The notes beneath the pieces were generated by a model, which ran no database searches, was not told the origin of the DNA, and was given only the letters and a program-made list of their open reading frames with translations. Shown here piece after piece: positions 49,069 through 58,311 of a stretch of 64,000 nucleotides of DNA. Every line of letters begins with the position of its first letter. The first letter of the stretch is position 1. The position numbers and the translations under genes are program-made. Source of the stretch: Candidimonas sp. SYP-B2681 (GTDB taxonomy: Bacteria; Pseudomonadota; Gammaproteobacteria; Burkholderiales; Burkholderiaceae_B); assembly GCF_003971065.1 (NCBI RefSeq), contig NZ_RYDV01000003.1:124001-188000 (forward strand), in the 5' to 3' direction.

Positions 49069-50073
49069 TCATAGCCAGTTGGATTTCTTAAACTTCCAAT
49101 ACAGCAAAGCGCATACCGCAATCGTAGAACCCATCACGACCGGATAGCCATAAACCCAGTCCAGTTCGGGCATGTATTTGAAATTCATGCCGTAGATACC
49201 GGCGACGGCGGTCGGTACGGCAAGGATGGCGGCCCAGGATGCCAGTTTTTTCGTCGTATCGGTTTGCTGCGCCTGGCCGATCATGAGGCTGGCCTCGAAG
49301 GCGAACGCAAGCGCTTCGCGTAGGCTGTTAATGAATTCGTTTGCGCGCAGGATCCTATCGGCCACTTCTCCGAAATACGCTCGGCTTTCTGCATCGATAT
49401 TACGCATTTCGACGCGTGACAAGCGCCGGCTTATTTCGGCCATAGGCGCAATAGCAGTATGAATACGCAATAAGTCGCGGCGCAGGCGGTGCAAGCGGCG
49501 CACATCCGTTTCACGGAAGCCGCGAAACAGGAACTGCTGCTCGGCGCTTTCTACCACCGTCTCGAGTTTCGTTAGGGCATTGATGTAGCGATCGACCAGC
49601 AAATCGAGCAAGGCGGATGCCACGTAGTCGCTTCCACGGCCTAGAAACTCAGGAGAATTCTCAAGCTGGTCGCGGAGCGTCTGATGAGTCGCCGTTGCTC
49701 CGCGCCGGATAGTGACCAGGAAACCCTTGCCTATCAGGATCTGGGTATCGCCAAAGCTGGGCCGAAGGTTCTCGACCTCGACCGTAATAGCGACAATAAG
49801 AATGAGCTCTTCGAACTCAATAACTTTGGGCCGGCGGTGGGGAGAGGAGATTTCCTCGATCGCTTTACGGGAGAACCCCAAGTCGGCGCCCAACTGCTCT
49901 AGCTGGACGCTAGTGGGTTCGCAAAGCCCTATCCATAATAAGCCATCAGTCGCGTTCGCGCACGAGGCGACCTGCGACAGGGGAACCTGCATGGGCGCGC
50001 GCCTCGGGCGATACAGAACCGAGGCGACTACGGCCCTTTCAGGCGGATCAATGTGTACAGTGTCGTCTGCCAT
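49069..50073 (-). CDS. corA: Magnesium/cobalt transporter CorA family protein
   Basis: This is a pentameric inner-membrane channel for divalent cations. It has 334 residues. The long N-terminal cytoplasmic domain ends in a coiled helix (about 190-265). Two C-terminal membrane helices follow. The selectivity motif YGMNFKYMPEL (GMN plus the MPEL loop) lies between them, and the C-terminus KFKKSNWL is basic. A transporter of Zn2+ (ZntB) is less likely because of GMN and MPEL. The downstream AidB-like gene is probably cotranscribed. Confidence 0.93.
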   Translation of the reverse strand: MADDTVHIDPPERAVVASVLYRPRRAPMQVPLSQVASCANATDGLLWIGLCEPTSVQLEQLGADLGFSRKAIEEISSPHRRPKVIEFEELILIVAITVEVENLRPSFGDTQILIGKGFLVTIRRGATATHQTLRDQLENSPEFLGRGSDYVASALLDLLVDRYINALTKLETVVESAEQQFLFRGFRETDVRRLHRLRRDLLRIHTAIAPMAEISRRLSRVEMRNIDAESRAYFGEVADRILRANEFINSLREALAFAFEASLMIGQAQQTDTTKKLASWAAILAVPTAVAGIYGMNFKYMPELDWVYGYPVVMGSTIAVCALLYWKFKKSNWL

Positions 50074-50242
50074 ACTTAATTCTTCGGCTTTATAGCCGGC
50101 GCCAACGCTTAAAACGCTAATCCGATCATATCATTAGCATCGTGTCCGCTGTGCGAACGTCTCTATCGCGGAACGGCCGGAACCAGTCCAGACTGTTAAA
50201 GTATTGCTTTACAACGCTATCCCAAGAATTACTGGACTGACC

Positions 50243-51397
50243 ATGATCCGCGATCCCGAAACCCAAACACTGTTAGAAGAAGGCGTACGCCGTTTCGTTC
50301 AAGAGGTTTTAGTTCCTCGAGAAGAAGAAGTGGCAGAATCTGACCAGATACCGCAAGACGTCATTGCGCAGATGAAGGAAATAGGACTCTTCGGCCTCTC
50401 GTTACCAGAAGAATATGGTGGGTTGGGCGTTACCATGGAGGAAGAAGTCAGGATTGCCTTCGAACTTGGTCAAACCTCACCCGCCTTTCGATCCTTGATC
50501 GGAACCAATAATGGTATAGGTGCGATGGGCATCTACCTTGATGGCACGGACGAACAAAAAAACACATACTTGCCCAGTCTAGCCAGCGGCGATCTGATCG
50601 GTTCATTCGCTCTTACCGAGCCCGAGGCTGGCTCCGACGCCGCATCGCTCAAAACCACGGCAGTCCGGGACGGCGACTACTACCTACTTAACGGCACCAA
50701 GCGCTTTATTACGAACGCACCCGAAGCCGGGATTTTTACCGTGATGGCACGTACTGACACGACAATCAAAGGCGCTGGCGGTATTTCTGCCTTTATCGTC
50801 GAGGCCAGTACCCCAGGCTTATCGCTTGGCAAAATTGACAAAAAAATGGGCCAAAAAGGCGCGCATACGTGCGACGTCATATTCGAAGACTGCAAAGTGC
50901 CTGCGGCCAACCTGATCGGCAACCGGGAAGGTGTCGGTTTCAAGACCGCCATGAAGGTGCTCGACAAAGGCCGACTGCATATTGCCGCAGTTGCCATTGG
51001 TGCCGCTAAACGCATGTTGCGCGACGCACTCGAATTTGCCATGAATCGCAAGCAATTTGGGCATCCCATCAGCGATTTCCAGCTGGTACAGGGTATGTTG
51101 GCCGACTCCAAAACGGAAATTTACGCAGCCGAATGCATGGTTATCGACGCTGCGCGCAAACGCGATGAAGGCAAAGACGTGTCAATCGAAGCATCATGCG
51201 CCAAATACTTTGCGACTGAAATGTGCGGCCGCGTAGCGGATCGTGCGGTCCAGATACACGGTGGTTCAGGATACGTAAGCGACTACGCTGTCGAGCGCTT
51301 CTACCGCGATGTGCGTCTGTTTCGCCTATATGAAGGCACGTCTCAGGTTCAGCAAGTCATTATTGCGCGCGGCCTGATACGTGGCGCCACCATCTGA
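50243..51397 (+). CDS. Acyl-CoA dehydrogenase
   Basis: This is an FAD-dependent acyl-CoA dehydrogenase of 384 residues from this start. Motifs are LPEEYGGLG, FALTEPEAGSDAASLKTTA, FITNAPEAGIFTVMAR, RKQFGHPISDFQLVQ and VQIHGGSGYVSDYAVERFYRD. The catalytic Glu lies in LYEGTSQVQQ. The exact acyl substrate cannot be told from sequence. The frame begins at a TTG at 50204, but the ATG at 50243 (MIRDPETQ) is preferred. It is divergent from corA across 169 nt. Confidence 0.93.
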   Translation: MIRDPETQTLLEEGVRRFVQEVLVPREEEVAESDQIPQDVIAQMKEIGLFGLSLPEEYGGLGVTMEEEVRIAFELGQTSPAFRSLIGTNNGIGAMGIYLDGTDEQKNTYLPSLASGDLIGSFALTEPEAGSDAASLKTTAVRDGDYYLLNGTKRFITNAPEAGIFTVMARTDTTIKGAGGISAFIVEASTPGLSLGKIDKKMGQKGAHTCDVIFEDCKVPAANLIGNREGVGFKTAMKVLDKGRLHIAAVAIGAAKRMLRDALEFAMNRKQFGHPISDFQLVQGMLADSKTEIYAAECMVIDAARKRDEGKDVSIEASCAKYFATEMCGRVADRAVQIHGGSGYVSDYAVERFYRDVRLFRLYEGTSQVQQVIIARGLIRGATI

Positions 51398-51444
51398 TTC
51401 AACAGGACAGTACCGGCCCGCAACTTTACTCAGGATTTTCGCAC

Positions 51445-51822
51445 ATGACCGACCGCCAACTTGTAGTTCTCGCCGCGCTCACACTGCTCGTCGGCGTCGG
51501 TGCAGGCGCTTTCGGAGCCCACGGGCTCAAGCGCGTGATCAGCCCCGAACTCATCGACGTTTGGCAAACTGCCGTCCTGTACCAATTGGTGCATGGCCTG
51601 GGTATGCTCGCCGTAGCGGCTTTAAGTGCAAGATTCGGATCCGGCTTATTAAGCAACGCCGGCGCTTTGATGTTTGCCGGCGTCGTCATTTTCAGTGGAA
51701 GCCTGTATGTGCTCGCCCTTACAGGTACGAAGTGGCTGGGTGCCATCACACCGATAGGCGGCTTGGCCTTTATCGTTGCCTGGGCAATGGTCGCCTTGGC
51801 TGCATACAGAAGCGTTCAGTAA
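51445..51822 (+). CDS. DUF423 family membrane protein (YgdD-like)
   Basis: The protein has 125 residues and four predicted membrane helices. The family signature GVGAGAFGAHGLKRVISPELIDVWQTAVLYQLVHGLG is present as contiguous parts, including FGAHGLK and YQLVHGLG. FSGSLYVLALTG and ITPIGGLAFIVAWAMVAL follow. The function is unknown. It lies 47 nt after the acyl-CoA dehydrogenase gene and may be cotranscribed. Confidence 0.9.
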   Translation: MTDRQLVVLAALTLLVGVGAGAFGAHGLKRVISPELIDVWQTAVLYQLVHGLGMLAVAALSARFGSGLLSNAGALMFAGVVIFSGSLYVLALTGTKWLGAITPIGGLAFIVAWAMVALAAYRSVQ

Positions 51823-51953
51823 AGCCAGGTCTTCACGTGGGGCTCCGCAAGGCCCTTTGGCCGACGAATATAGCAAAACTACATAAGTTAACAAACATAA
51901 ACCTCCCTCGATAAGCGCTTAGAACGGTGTTTTATAGAGACAAACGTCCGGAA

Positions 51954-51982
51954 TTGAATTTACGATGTAGTTAAACTACAAT
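51954..51982 (+). promoter_or_regulatory. Candidate edd promoter
   Basis: TTGAAT (51954-51959) and TACAAT (51977-51982) are separated by 17 bp. The palindrome at 51966-51980 lies across the spacer and the -10, the expected layout for repression. The start of edd is 41 nt downstream of the -10. Confidence 0.65.
51966..51980. promoter_or_regulatory. HexR-like operator upstream of edd
   Basis: TGTAGTTAAACTACA is a perfect 15-nt palindrome around a central A. It resembles the HexR consensus of TGTAAT...ATTACA type (from memory). A related sequence lies before zwf at 61899-61913. No hexR gene is inside the window. Confidence 0.7.
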
Positions 51983-52023
51983 CGACGAAAGCCTTTTCGT
52001 ATCCTTTTTTGGGGATTCATTCC

Positions 52024-53859
52024 ATGGCACTACATCACGTCGTACAGCTCGTCACCGACCGCATCTCCAACCGTAGCAAAATCACTCGGGATCGCTACCT
52101 GACACGCACGCGGGCCGCATACGGAAAAAAAACCGAGCGCGGCCGCTTGGGTTGCACCAATCTTGCCCACGCTTTTGCAGCCATGCCCGATGCCGATAAG
52201 TTGCGACTGAAAGAAGCCGAACGTCCTAATCTTGCCATTGTTTCGTCCTACAACGACATGCTTTCTGCGCATCAGCCGCTGGCGGCATACCCGGCGCTGA
52301 TCAAACAGGCGGCCTTCGCCGCGGGCGGAACAGCGCAGTTTGCCGGAGGCGTCCCGGCCATGTGCGACGGCGTGACGCAAGGCGAAACCGGGATGGAACT
52401 GAGCCTGTTCTCGCGTGATGTCATTGCCATGGCTACCGCCATTGCCTTGAGCCACCAGATGTACGATGCGGCGGTATATCTCGGCGTATGTGACAAGATT
52501 GTGCCCGGACTGTTGATAGGCGCCTTAAGTTTCGGCCACCTGCCCGCCATCTTCGTTCCAGCCGGCCCCATGAGCTCGGGCATATCAAACCGCGACAAGG
52601 CCCAGACGCGTCAATTGTTCGCTCAGGGCAAAGTGGGCCGCGCTGAACTTCTGGAATCCGAATCGCAGTCATATCACGGCCCCGGTACCTGCACGTTTTA
52701 CGGCACGGCCAATTCGAACCAGATGCTGATGGAAATCATGGGCCTGCATCTGCCTGGCGCGGCCTTCGTGCCGCCCAATACGCCCTTGCGGGAAGCCTTG
52801 ACGCGCGCAGCCGCTCAGCGCGCCTTGCAGCTAAGCGCCACTGGCACCGAATTCACACCGCTTGCGGAAGTCATCAACGAGCGGGCCATTGTCAACGGTA
52901 TCGTCGGCCTGCTTGCAACCGGCGGATCCACCAACCACACGCTGCATTTGGTCGCCATCGCCCAGGCAGCCGGCATAGCCATTACCTGGGACGATTTTTC
53001 GGAATTATCTGCTGTTGTCCCTTTACTGGCTCGCGTGTATCCCAACGGGGGTGCTGATGTGAACCACTTCCACGCGGCAGGCGGCATAGGCCTGGTAATA
53101 GCCGAACTGCTCAAAGCGGGGTTGGTGCATGCCGATGTAAAAACCGCTGCCGGCGATGGTCTGGAACACTACACGCAGGAACCCTACTTGAATGAGGGCA
53201 AGCTGGAATGGCGGCCAAGCGCGAGCGAATCGCTGGATACCAATGTGATACGTCCAGCGGACCGCCCCTTCAGCCCGGATGGTGGCCTGAAGTTGCTGCA
53301 AGGCAACCTGGGCCGCGCAATGATTAAGGTCTCCGCCGTTAAGCCGCAGCATCGCATCGTACAGGCTCCGGCGCTGGTGTTTCACAACCAGGACGATTTA
53401 CTGATGGCTTATCAGCAAGGCATGCTGGCACGCGACTTCGTCGCCATCGTGCGTTACCAGGGACCGGGTGCAAATGGGATGCCGGAACTGCACAAACTGA
53501 CTCCCGCCTTGTCTGTTCTTCAAGACCAGGGGTTTAATGTAGCGTTGGTCACCGATGGCCGCATGTCAGGCGCGTCGGGGAAGGTTCCCGCAGCCATCCA
53601 CGTCAGCCCGGAGGCGTTGGCTGGCGGACCTTTGTCGCTGGTTCAAGACGGCGATATCGTAAGGCTGGACGCTGATAGCGGAGAGCTGTCCATACTGGAA
53701 CCGGCGGACTGGTTCGAACGAACGCCCGTCCCCGTGGATATCGAACCGCATCAAACCGGATTCGGCCGTGAACTGTTTGCTGCGGCGCGCCAGCACGCCA
53801 GCATTGCAGAACAGGGCGCCGCCACCTTCCAACATCCCGACTGGACCGTCGCACGGTAA
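52024..53859 (+). CDS. edd: Phosphogluconate dehydratase
   Basis: Edd dehydrates 6-phosphogluconate to KDPG, the first dedicated Entner-Doudoroff step. It has 611 residues; E. coli Edd has 603. It belongs to the IlvD/Edd Fe-S dehydratases. Motifs include [58 protein letters not shown] and [19 protein letters not shown], each with residues for the cluster and Mg site. The frame opens at 52009; the ATG at 52024 with GGGGA upstream is preferred. eda follows 33 nt later. Confidence 0.96.
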   Translation: MALHHVVQLVTDRISNRSKITRDRYLTRTRAAYGKKTERGRLGCTNLAHAFAAMPDADKLRLKEAERPNLAIVSSYNDMLSAHQPLAAYPALIKQAAFAAGGTAQFAGGVPAMCDGVTQGETGMELSLFSRDVIAMATAIALSHQMYDAAVYLGVCDKIVPGLLIGALSFGHLPAIFVPAGPMSSGISNRDKAQTRQLFAQGKVGRAELLESESQSYHGPGTCTFYGTANSNQMLMEIMGLHLPGAAFVPPNTPLREALTRAAAQRALQLSATGTEFTPLAEVINERAIVNGIVGLLATGGSTNHTLHLVAIAQAAGIAITWDDFSELSAVVPLLARVYPNGGADVNHFHAAGGIGLVIAELLKAGLVHADVKTAAGDGLEHYTQEPYLNEGKLEWRPSASESLDTNVIRPADRPFSPDGGLKLLQGNLGRAMIKVSAVKPQHRIVQAPALVFHNQDDLLMAYQQGMLARDFVAIVRYQGPGANGMPELHKLTPALSVLQDQGFNVALVTDGRMSGASGKVPAAIHVSPEALAGGPLSLVQDGDIVRLDADSGELSILEPADWFERTPVPVDIEPHQTGFGRELFAAARQHASIAEQGAATFQHPDWTVAR

Positions 53860-53892
53860 GCAACGGCCCGTTATTCATCAAGAGGAATTCCC

Positions 53893-54519
53893 ATGAACGC
53901 TTTAGAACTATTGCAGCAAAGTCCCGTTATGCCGGTAATGGTGATCAAAGATCTTGAATCGGCCATAGACCTGGCCCGCGCCCTGGTCAAGGGTGGCGTG
54001 CGCAGCCTTGAAATTACCTTGCGCTCGGACGCCGCACTGCAGGCCATCAGCCTGATCAGCGAAGCGGTACCCGAAGCACTGGTAGGCGTGGGTACCGTGC
54101 GCAGCCCTGGCCAGCTCGAAGCAGCGGTCAAGGCGGGGGCTCGCTTTGCAGTAAGCCCAGGGCTGACGCCAGCCGTAGCAGCTGCAGCGCGCCAGACTGG
54201 GATACCGTTCTTGCCCGGCGTTGCTACGCCATCCGAATCCATGTTTGCAGCCGACGAGGGCTTCGTTGTTCAAAAATTGTTCCCCGCTGAAGCGGTTGGC
54301 GGCGTAGCATTACTGAAGGCCCTATACGGACCATTGCCTGATATCGTGTTCTGCCCGACAGGCGGCATCAACGCCGGAAATGCGGCGCAGTATCTGGCCT
54401 TGCCCAATGTGAAGTGTGTGGGCGGCTCGTGGCTCACGCCTGAATCGGCCATTGCGAATAAAGACTGGGCGGCCATTACCGAGCTGGCTCGGCAGGCCTG
54501 TTTACTGAGAAAAAATTAA
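53893..54519 (+). CDS. eda: KDPG/KHG aldolase
   Basis: Eda cleaves 2-keto-3-deoxy-6-phosphogluconate to pyruvate and glyceraldehyde 3-phosphate. It has 208 residues. The class I aldolase Schiff-base Lys is Lys128 in VVQKLFPAEAVGG. The catalytic Glu40 and Arg44 are in LEITLRSDAA. The phosphate-binding region is PTGGINAGNAAQYL. AGGAA precedes the start. It is convergent with kguD, with stops only 30 nt apart. Confidence 0.96.
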   Translation: MNALELLQQSPVMPVMVIKDLESAIDLARALVKGGVRSLEITLRSDAALQAISLISEAVPEALVGVGTVRSPGQLEAAVKAGARFAVSPGLTPAVAAAARQTGIPFLPGVATPSESMFAADEGFVVQKLFPAEAVGGVALLKALYGPLPDIVFCPTGGINAGNAAQYLALPNVKCVGGSWLTPESAIANKDWAAITELARQACLLRKN

Positions 54520-54549
54520 GGTTTCGCCTGCCGCCGCCCCTGGCCCGTT

Positions 54550-55539
54550 CTACTTCGTCGTGGGGGTGTAGGACGCAAGTGGCGCCTTGCCTTGCAAGGC
54601 GAGCAACAGATTGGTGGTCGCCATCTCACACATGGCCTGGCGAGTTTCATGGGTAGCCGAACCAATATGCGGCAAGGGCAAGACCTTAGGATGATTTCGT
54701 AAAGGCGAATCCAGCGGCAAAGGCTCGATGTCGAAAACATCCAGGCCGGCTGCGCGTAAGGTGCCATGATCCAAGGCATGCAACAAGGCGGTTTCTTGAA
54801 CTATCGGGCCGCGCGCGCCGTTGATCAAGATGGCGCCCGGCTTCATTACGGCGAATTCCTGCGAGCCGATAAGACCACGAGTCTGGTCGGTCAGTGGCAG
54901 CACCACCACCACGAAATCAGACTTCATTAACAGTTCGCGAAACGTTGCAGGCTGCGCCTTGCCTTCCGGAAGGCCACTGGGAACAGCACTGCGTGTCTGG
55001 TAAAGCACAGGCATATTGAAACCCAATGCCGCCCGTCTGGCCAACGCGTGCCCGATACGGCCGTACCCCAGAATGCCCAGCGTCTTTCCGTGCACGTCCC
55101 ACCCGTAAAGATCTTCGCCCACACTGCGATTCCAATGCCCGTCCTGCACGTAGCGTGCCATTTCGGCGATGCGCCGGCTGGTCGCCAGGACCATTGAAAA
55201 CAGTAGATCGGCAACGGTCTCGGTAAGAACGCCGGGGGTATGACAAAGCATGATCCCGCGGCGGTACAAAGCGTCCAACGAAAACTTGTCCACACCAACG
55301 GAGATACTGGAGATCACTTCAAGCTGCGGTGCTTGCGCGAGTAAATCGTCGTCGATTTGATAACTGGAACCTATCATGCCGTGCACGTGTGGCAAGGCAT
55401 CCAGAAAAGCAGCGCTTTCTTCGGGGACGCGAGGATTTGCCAGCACAACATCGTATTCCTGCTGTATGCGGGCTAACTGGTCAGGTGGCAACTGCCTGTA
55501 CACCAACACCTTCTTTCGGCTCATTTTTATTGATTCCAT
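54550..55539 (-). CDS. kguD: 2-ketogluconate-6-phosphate reductase, KguD-like (D-2-hydroxyacid dehydrogenase)
   Basis: KguD reduces 2-keto-6-phosphogluconate to 6-phosphogluconate. The protein has 329 residues. It is a D-isomer 2-hydroxyacid dehydrogenase: the NAD motif is GILGYGRIGHALARR, the catalytic Arg lies in NGARGPIVQE, the Glu in DVFDIEPLP and the His in PHIGSATHETR. HGKTLGILGYG and GFNMPVLY match the Pseudomonas KguD pattern as I recall it. Position after kguE and kguK supports this over glyoxylate/hydroxypyruvate reductase. ATG 55524 is an alternative start. Confidence 0.85.
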   Translation of the reverse strand: MESIKMSRKKVLVYRQLPPDQLARIQQEYDVVLANPRVPEESAAFLDALPHVHGMIGSSYQIDDDLLAQAPQLEVISSISVGVDKFSLDALYRRGIMLCHTPGVLTETVADLLFSMVLATSRRIAEMARYVQDGHWNRSVGEDLYGWDVHGKTLGILGYGRIGHALARRAALGFNMPVLYQTRSAVPSGLPEGKAQPATFRELLMKSDFVVVVLPLTDQTRGLIGSQEFAVMKPGAILINGARGPIVQETALLHALDHGTLRAAGLDVFDIEPLPLDSPLRNHPKVLPLPHIGSATHETRQAMCEMATTNLLLALQGKAPLASYTPTTK

Positions 55540-55610
55540 CCCTGACCTTAAGCATTAACGTTGAACTCTAACGTGTTCGGCATGAACTTTACACGACTGC
55601 CGGAGGTCTG

Positions 55611-56555
55611 TTAAAGCGCGGCTGCTTCTAGTTCTTCACGTGTGGGGAGTCCTTCGGTGTCGCCCAACACCTGCACGGCTCTTGCACCAATCCATGCGCC
55701 GCGCTCTACTGCCTTGCGTACCGGCTGACCCTCGAGTAATGCGCTGATGACGCCGACCGCAAAGCCGTCGCCGGCACCCACGGTATCAACCACGGTTTCG
55801 ACCGGAAATCCCGCCACGTAGCCCTGCTCGGCGCCGTTATCGAAGTAAGCGCCATCGGCCCCTAGCTTGATGACGACCAGCCGCGCACCGTGATCGCGAT
55901 AGAAGGTGGCAATGGCTTCAGGAGTCCGATGACCGGTCAACAGGCGTCCTTCATCTATGCCGGGAAAAACCCAGTCCGCAGCAAATGCCAATTCGTTAAT
56001 GCCCTCGCGCATGCGTTCCGTCGATGCCCACAAGGTCGGACGCAAATTGGGATCAAACGATATGGTCTTACCGGCCTCTCGCATCAGTGCCATGGTCTGG
56101 CGGCTGACCTGAAAGCAATTATCGGAAATCGCGGCGAACACACCAGTGCTGTGCAAATGCCGCGCACGGCACAACCAAGGGGCATCGATATCGGACAATT
56201 GCATCTGGCTGGCCGCGGATCCCTTCCGATGGTATTCGACCGGCGGGTCGCTGCCGTCGGTGACGCGACCCTTGAATTGCATAGCAGTACGTTGGGTGGG
56301 GTCGCTCGTCACATGCGAACAATCGATGCCTTCGGCCTGCATCTCCGACAGCAAGTATCGCCCTACCGAGTCGTTTCCCAAACGACTCGCCCAGGCCACT
56401 TTCAAGCCCAGGCGCGCCAGTCCAATGGCAACATTGGTTTCGGCTCCGGCGGTACGCTTATAAAAAGCCTGTGCTTGCTCAATGGGCCCCGGCCGGTCGG
56501 CAACCAGCATCATCATGGCTTCACCAAAGGTTATGACATCGAGCGGGGTGCTCAC
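55611..56555 (-). CDS. kguK: 2-ketogluconate kinase, KguK-like (PfkB family)
   Basis: KguK phosphorylates 2-ketogluconate at C6. The protein has 314 residues of the PfkB ribokinase family. The N-terminus is ITFGEAMMMLVADRPGPIEQ, with AGAETNVAIGLARLG as PfkB signature 1. The catalytic Asp lies in DTVGAGDGFAVGVISALLEG. VEYHRKGSAASQ and ISFDPNLRPTLW resemble the Pseudomonas KguK sequence as I recall it. KDG kinase (KdgK) is the alternative; the kguE and kguD neighbours favour KguK. Its start overlaps the kguE stop by 4 nt. Confidence 0.87.
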   Translation of the reverse strand: MSTPLDVITFGEAMMMLVADRPGPIEQAQAFYKRTAGAETNVAIGLARLGLKVAWASRLGNDSVGRYLLSEMQAEGIDCSHVTSDPTQRTAMQFKGRVTDGSDPPVEYHRKGSAASQMQLSDIDAPWLCRARHLHSTGVFAAISDNCFQVSRQTMALMREAGKTISFDPNLRPTLWASTERMREGINELAFAADWVFPGIDEGRLLTGHRTPEAIATFYRDHGARLVVIKLGADGAYFDNGAEQGYVAGFPVETVVDTVGAGDGFAVGVISALLEGQPVRKAVERGAWIGARAVQVLGDTEGLPTREELEAAAL

Positions 56556-57325
56556 GATTCAATCTCCAGATTGCGTAGTTCATCAATGGCGTTGCGTGTC
56601 ACAGCCAGCAAATCGTCGCCTGACAGGGGGTATTCAATAGCGCGCGGTACATCCTGCGGCATTGCCCTTAATATGGCGCGCCACGGCGCCGACGAATCCG
56701 TCAAGGGCACCGCAACCCAGCGCCCGGGCTGGCGCTGCACGCCTTTGCAATGTACATAGCGCACCCTCGAGGAAAAGGCTTGCGCGGCCTGCAAAGCGCA
56801 TTCGCCGACCCAGTGCCAGTTGCCCATATCGAAGGTCATGCCCAGATCCAGATTGTGCGAGGCTGCCGCGCGAAAAAAGCGCTGCAAGCTGTCGACCGCG
56901 CCGGCGCTAGCCCTCTGATCATTCTCGATAAGCAGGGTGACATCTTGCGCGGCGAGACGTTGTTTCAGGACCTCGAAGGTATCGGGGGCTGCATTTCCGA
57001 ACGCGCCAATAGACATCTTCAGTACGCGGGCTTGCAAGACAACAGCGATAGAAAGGCTGCGGTCCAGCGCGGTCAGATTAAGCCAACCATCGGCATCCCA
57101 CAGCATGTCGGGGCATGAATACACTGACCTAAGTCCCGTACTGCGAATGCTGGCTGCCAATTCGTTCAACTCGTCGTCGCGCCCCTGCAAGAGTTCGCCG
57201 CGAATCTCGACGCCGTCCGCACCGGCCGCCTTGCACAGTTCTATAAACCAGCGCTGCCCATGGCGGCGAACCTCGCTCGCTCCAAAAGAGGTTAGAGAAA
57301 CAATAATCTGACTGGAAGAATTCAT
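56552..57325 (-). CDS. kguE: Sugar phosphate isomerase/epimerase, KguE-like
   Basis: The protein has 257 residues and a predicted xylose-isomerase-like TIM barrel. ADGVEIRGELLQG carries a likely metal-ligand Glu, and the others are probably in LLIENDQRAS, GMTFDMGNWHWVG and VRYVHCKGVQ. KguE is encoded beside kguK in Pseudomonas; its reaction is not established, so the biochemical role here is open. Stop and kguK start overlap (ATGA). A 173-nt hairpin-rich gap separates it from the ABC ATPase gene upstream. Confidence 0.8.
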   Translation of the reverse strand: MNSSSQIIVSLTSFGASEVRRHGQRWFIELCKAAGADGVEIRGELLQGRDDELNELAASIRSTGLRSVYSCPDMLWDADGWLNLTALDRSLSIAVVLQARVLKMSIGAFGNAAPDTFEVLKQRLAAQDVTLLIENDQRASAGAVDSLQRFFRAAASHNLDLGMTFDMGNWHWVGECALQAAQAFSSRVRYVHCKGVQRQPGRWVAVPLTDSSAPWRAILRAMPQDVPRAIEYPLSGDDLLAVTRNAIDELRNLEIES

Positions 57326-57335
57326 GATTCCGTAA

Positions 57336-57419
57336 GAGCCGCCCGTGAACGGCTCACTGAAGACAGGGCACGTGACGCCGAGTGCCCTGGTATCGATACA
57401 TCAAACGAGGGGCCCCCTC
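57336..57419. repeat. Three GC-rich hairpins between the ABC genes and kguE
   Basis: Inverted repeats: GAGCCG/CGGCTC (57336-57341, 57350-57355), CAGGGCAC/GTGCCCTG (57364-57371, 57382-57389) and the near-palindrome GAGGGGCCCCCTC (57407-57419). None is followed by a T-run in the leftward direction. They may mark mRNA processing or stability control inside the operon. Confidence 0.5.
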
Positions 57420-57498
57420 AATCAAGGCCAAGCCCGCATAACAGCCGAGGGCCTTCTTGTTTCTGTTGCGTCAACAGGACCTCCCAACCGACCGTGGA

Positions 57499-58293
57499 TC
57501 AGGAGTTCAGGATTTGGCCCAGGAAGCTTCGGGTTTTTTCGTTTTCAGGATTGCTGAAAAATTGTTCAGGCGAAGACTGCTCGATGATCTTGCCATCTGC
57601 CATGAAAATCACGCGGTCCGCCACACTACGGGCAAAGCCCATTTCGTGCGTCACGCACAACATGGTCATGCCGTCCTCGGCAAGGCCAATCATGGTGTCA
57701 AGCACTTCTTTAACCATTTCCGGGTCCAGCGCGGAAGTCGGTTCATCGAACAGCATGATCTTGGGCGTCATGCAAAGCGCACGGGCAATCGCCACCCGCT
57801 GTTGCTGGCCGCCCGATAACTGACTGGGATATTTTTTAGCCTGGTCCGCAATACGCACTCGAGTCAAATACTTCATGGCGATCGCTTCCGCGTCTTGCGT
57901 ATTGATGCCACGCGAGCGCATCGGCGCCAACATGCAGTTTTGCAGGACCGTCATGTGGGGAAACAGGTTGAACTGCTGGAACACCATACCCACTTCTTGA
58001 CGAATCGCCTCGATGTTGCGGGAATTGGCCGTCAGGTCAATTCCGTCGACCACAATGCGGCCCTGTTGTATCTTTTCAAGGCCATTGATGCAGCGGATCA
58101 GCGTCGATTTACCTGAGCCTGATGGGCCGCAGATTACGATACGTTCACCCGCGGCGACGGTCAAATTAACTTCAGTAAGGGCGTGGAATTTGTCGTACCA
58201 CTTATTCAGCGCTTCGATCTCGATGATCGTTCCACCCTCCCGGGCGGAACGATTCGATTCATCGACAGCAAGCGTGGTTTGTCTGTCAGTCAT
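57499..58293 (-). CDS. ABC transporter ATPase, polar-amino-acid (GlnQ/HisP) type, in kgu operon
   Basis: This ATPase has 264 residues. Walker A is [18 protein letters not shown], the signature is [15 protein letters not shown] and Walker B is [14 protein letters not shown]. The Q-loop and H-loop are in [16 protein letters not shown] and [15 protein letters not shown]. It belongs to the PAAT family by sequence. The first 20 or so residues form a polar extension before the family core ([17 protein letters not shown]). It lies 18 nt after the binding-protein gene, and the kguE-kguK-kguD genes follow. Gene context predicts 2-ketogluconate import rather than amino acid import. Confidence 0.9.
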   Translation of the reverse strand: MTDRQTTLAVDESNRSAREGGTIIEIEALNKWYDKFHALTEVNLTVAAGERIVICGPSGSGKSTLIRCINGLEKIQQGRIVVDGIDLTANSRNIEAIRQEVGMVFQQFNLFPHMTVLQNCMLAPMRSRGINTQDAEAIAMKYLTRVRIADQAKKYPSQLSGGQQQRVAIARALCMTPKIMLFDEPTSALDPEMVKEVLDTMIGLAEDGMTMLCVTHEMGFARSVADRVIFMADGKIIEQSSPEQFFSNPENEKTRSFLGQILNS

Positions 58294-58311
58294 GATAAAT
58301 CGCTAAGTGAA

